Shown here: positions 5,027 to 6,094 of the stretch, one piece after another | How positions within the stretch are numbered: position 1 is the stretch's first letter | Layout: every line of letters begins with the position of its first letter | Assembly (NCBI GenBank): GCA_017959135.1 | Contig: JAGDBH010000015.1 | Span: 1 to 6,094, forward strand | From: Succinivibrio sp. | GTDB lineage: Bacteria; Pseudomonadota; Gammaproteobacteria; Enterobacterales; Succinivibrionaceae | Length of the DNA: 6,094 nucleotides | Direction: 5' to 3' | Made by a program: the position numbers and the translations under genes | Notes under the pieces: generated by a model | Database searches by the model: none | Told to the model about the DNA's origin: nothing | Seen by the model: only the letters and a program-made list of their open reading frames with translations

Positions 5027-6094
5027 TTAGTCTTTGTATACAGGGAACTTAGCACATAGAGCCTTAACACGATCACGGCACTTTAGAATAACTTCGTCGT
5101 TCTGATAGTTATCTAAAACGTCACACATGATTGATGCAAGCTCCTTGATTTCAGCCTCTTTGAAGCCTCTTCTGGTACATGCAGGAGTACCTACACGGAT
5201 ACCTGAAGTGATGAATGGTGAACGTGGCTCGCCTGGAACTGTATTCTTGTTAACAGTGATGAATGCCTTACCTAATGCAGCCTCAGCATCCTTACCAGTC
5301 ATTTCACGACCAATGAAGTCCATTAGGAACAGGTGATTGTGGGTACCGCCAGATACAACCTTGTAACCGCGCTTCATAACTTCTTCAGCTAAAAGCTTAG
5401 CATTTGCTACAACCTGCTTCTGATACTCAACATACCAAGGCTCCATTGCCTCCTTGAATACAATTGCCTTAGCAGCAATGATGTGCTCTAGAGGACCACC
5501 CTGAGTACCTGGGAAAATAGCAGAATTCAGTTTCTTGTAGATAGCTTCGTCATGGCAGTTTGAAAGAATAAAGCCTGAACGAGGACCACCTAGTGACTTG
5601 TGAGTGGTTGAGGTTACAACATGAGCATGATCGATTGGGCTTGGATATACACCTGCTGCAATCAGACCTGCAACGTGTGCCATATCAACTAGAAGATAAG
5701 CACCAACCTCGTCAGCGATTTCACGCATCTTAGCCCAGTCAACAATTCCTGAGTATGCAGAGAAACCGGCAATGATCATCTTAGGCTTGATTTCCTGAGC
5801 CTGCTTGCGAATTCCTTCGTAATCCAGCTCACCAGCCTCATTAACTTCATAACCGTATGATTTGTAAATCTTACCTGAGAAATTAACTGAACTTCCGTGG
5901 GTTAAGTGACCACCTGATGAAAGTGATAGACCTAATACTACATCACCAGGCTGACATAAAGCAGCGTAAACTGCGTTGTTTGCCTGTGAACCTGCATGAG
6001 GCTGAACGTTTGCAAACTCGCACTTAAATAGCTTGCATGCTCTATCAATAGCTAACTGCTCAACGATATCAACGTATTCACAACCACCGTAGTA
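5027..6094 (-). CDS. glyA: Serine hydroxymethyltransferase GlyA (5' end outside the window)
   Basis: Partial gene: 355 residues are visible and the frame is open through the right edge, beginning [19 protein letters not shown]. This matches E. coli GlyA from residue 64, so about 63 N-terminal residues are missing because of the window edge, not a mutation. A Met at 5777-5779 is internal, not the start. GlyA is a PLP enzyme that converts serine and tetrahydrofolate to glycine and 5,10-methylene-tetrahydrofolate. Visible features: [39 protein letters not shown], the PLP-lysine motif [12 protein letters not shown] with the lysine at visible residue 166 (equivalent to E. coli K229), FPGTQGGP and [15 protein letters not shown]. 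It ends 14 bp before ribD and is probably the upstream gene of the same transcript; its promoter is outside the window. Confidence 0.97.
   Translation of the reverse strand, partial: YYGGCEYVDIVEQLAIDRACKLFKCEFANVQPHAGSQANNAVYAALCQPGDVVLGLSLSSGGHLTHGSSVNFSGKIYKSYGYEVNEAGELDYEGIRKQAQEIKPKMIIAGFSAYSGIVDWAKMREIADEVGAYLLVDMAHVAGLIAAGVYPSPIDHAHVVTSTTHKSLGGPRSGFILSNCHDEAIYKKLNSAIFPGTQGGPLEHIIAAKAIVFKEAMEPWYVEYQKQVVANAKLLAEEVMKRGYKVVSGGTHNHLFLMDFIGREMTGKDAEAALGKAFITVNKNTVPGEPRSPFITSGIRVGTPACTRRGFKEAEIKELASIMCDVLDNYQNDEVILKCRDRVKALCAKFPVYKD

Noticed and set aside
2753..5336. Rightward frames opposite ribH (2753-2977), ribD (4579-4767) and glyA (5127-5336)
   Set aside because: They are antisense shadows of strongly conserved genes, with no ribosome binding sites or recognisable products.
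1..6094. An undescribed defence, mobile or biosynthetic system
   Set aside because: Every sizeable coding region belongs to a known housekeeping family. There are no transposase, integrase, phage, toxin-antitoxin or CRISPR-like features, and base composition looks even along the window.

Overview
The window is a bacterial chromosomal segment that carries essentially one leftward (minus-strand) gene cluster. Read in transcription order it is glyA (5' end cut by the right window edge), ribD, ribE, ribH, nusB, thiL and an FKBP-type peptidyl-prolyl isomerase lipoprotein. The neighbourhood ribD-ribE-(ribBA)-ribH-nusB-thiL is typical of Gammaproteobacteria. The products agree with that: GlyA aligns almost residue for residue with the E. 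coli enzyme, NusB and RibH look proteobacterial, and RibE is of the Vibrio/Aeromonas type with a C-terminal ...TMExLxxNGF tail. The DNA is moderately AT-rich by eye. My best guess is an Aeromonadales-like gammaproteobacterium, possibly from the anaerobic Succinivibrionaceae. That is an inference from gene order and recall, not a measured placement.

Layout from left to right. Bases 1-94 hold the tail of a rightward transcript that enters from outside the window and ends in a strong intrinsic terminator. Bases 95-238 are a short non-coding gap between convergent transcripts, with a perfect palindrome bracketed by 9-bp direct repeats and a weak terminator for the leftward cluster. Bases 239-2973 hold the isomerase lipoprotein, thiL, nusB and ribH, separated by only 10 to 19 bp and so probably co-transcribed. 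Bases 2974-3191 are the one real gap in the cluster (about 218 bp). It holds a weak terminator after ribE, a candidate sigma70 promoter with a perfect -10 box, several inverted repeats, and a leader of roughly 115 nt before ribH. Many relatives carry ribBA at this place. Bases 3192-6094 hold ribE, ribD and the partial glyA, again 14 to 15 bp apart.

Function: RibD, RibE and RibH supply the later steps of riboflavin synthesis (RibA, RibB and the phosphatase are not here). ThiL makes thiamine diphosphate. NusB is a transcription antitermination factor, GlyA feeds one-carbon metabolism, and the isomerase assists folding in the envelope. I found no phage, defence, CRISPR, insertion-sequence or otherwise undescribed system; this is mainly housekeeping DNA.

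The points most worth a second look are two changed metal-site residues in otherwise intact enzymes (Pro55 in RibD where the zinc-binding His of the HAE motif is expected; Asn121 in ThiL where the GGDT aspartate is expected), the ribE-ribH gap with its repeats, and the FKBP lipoprotein with Asp at the +2 position, located where pgpA often sits.
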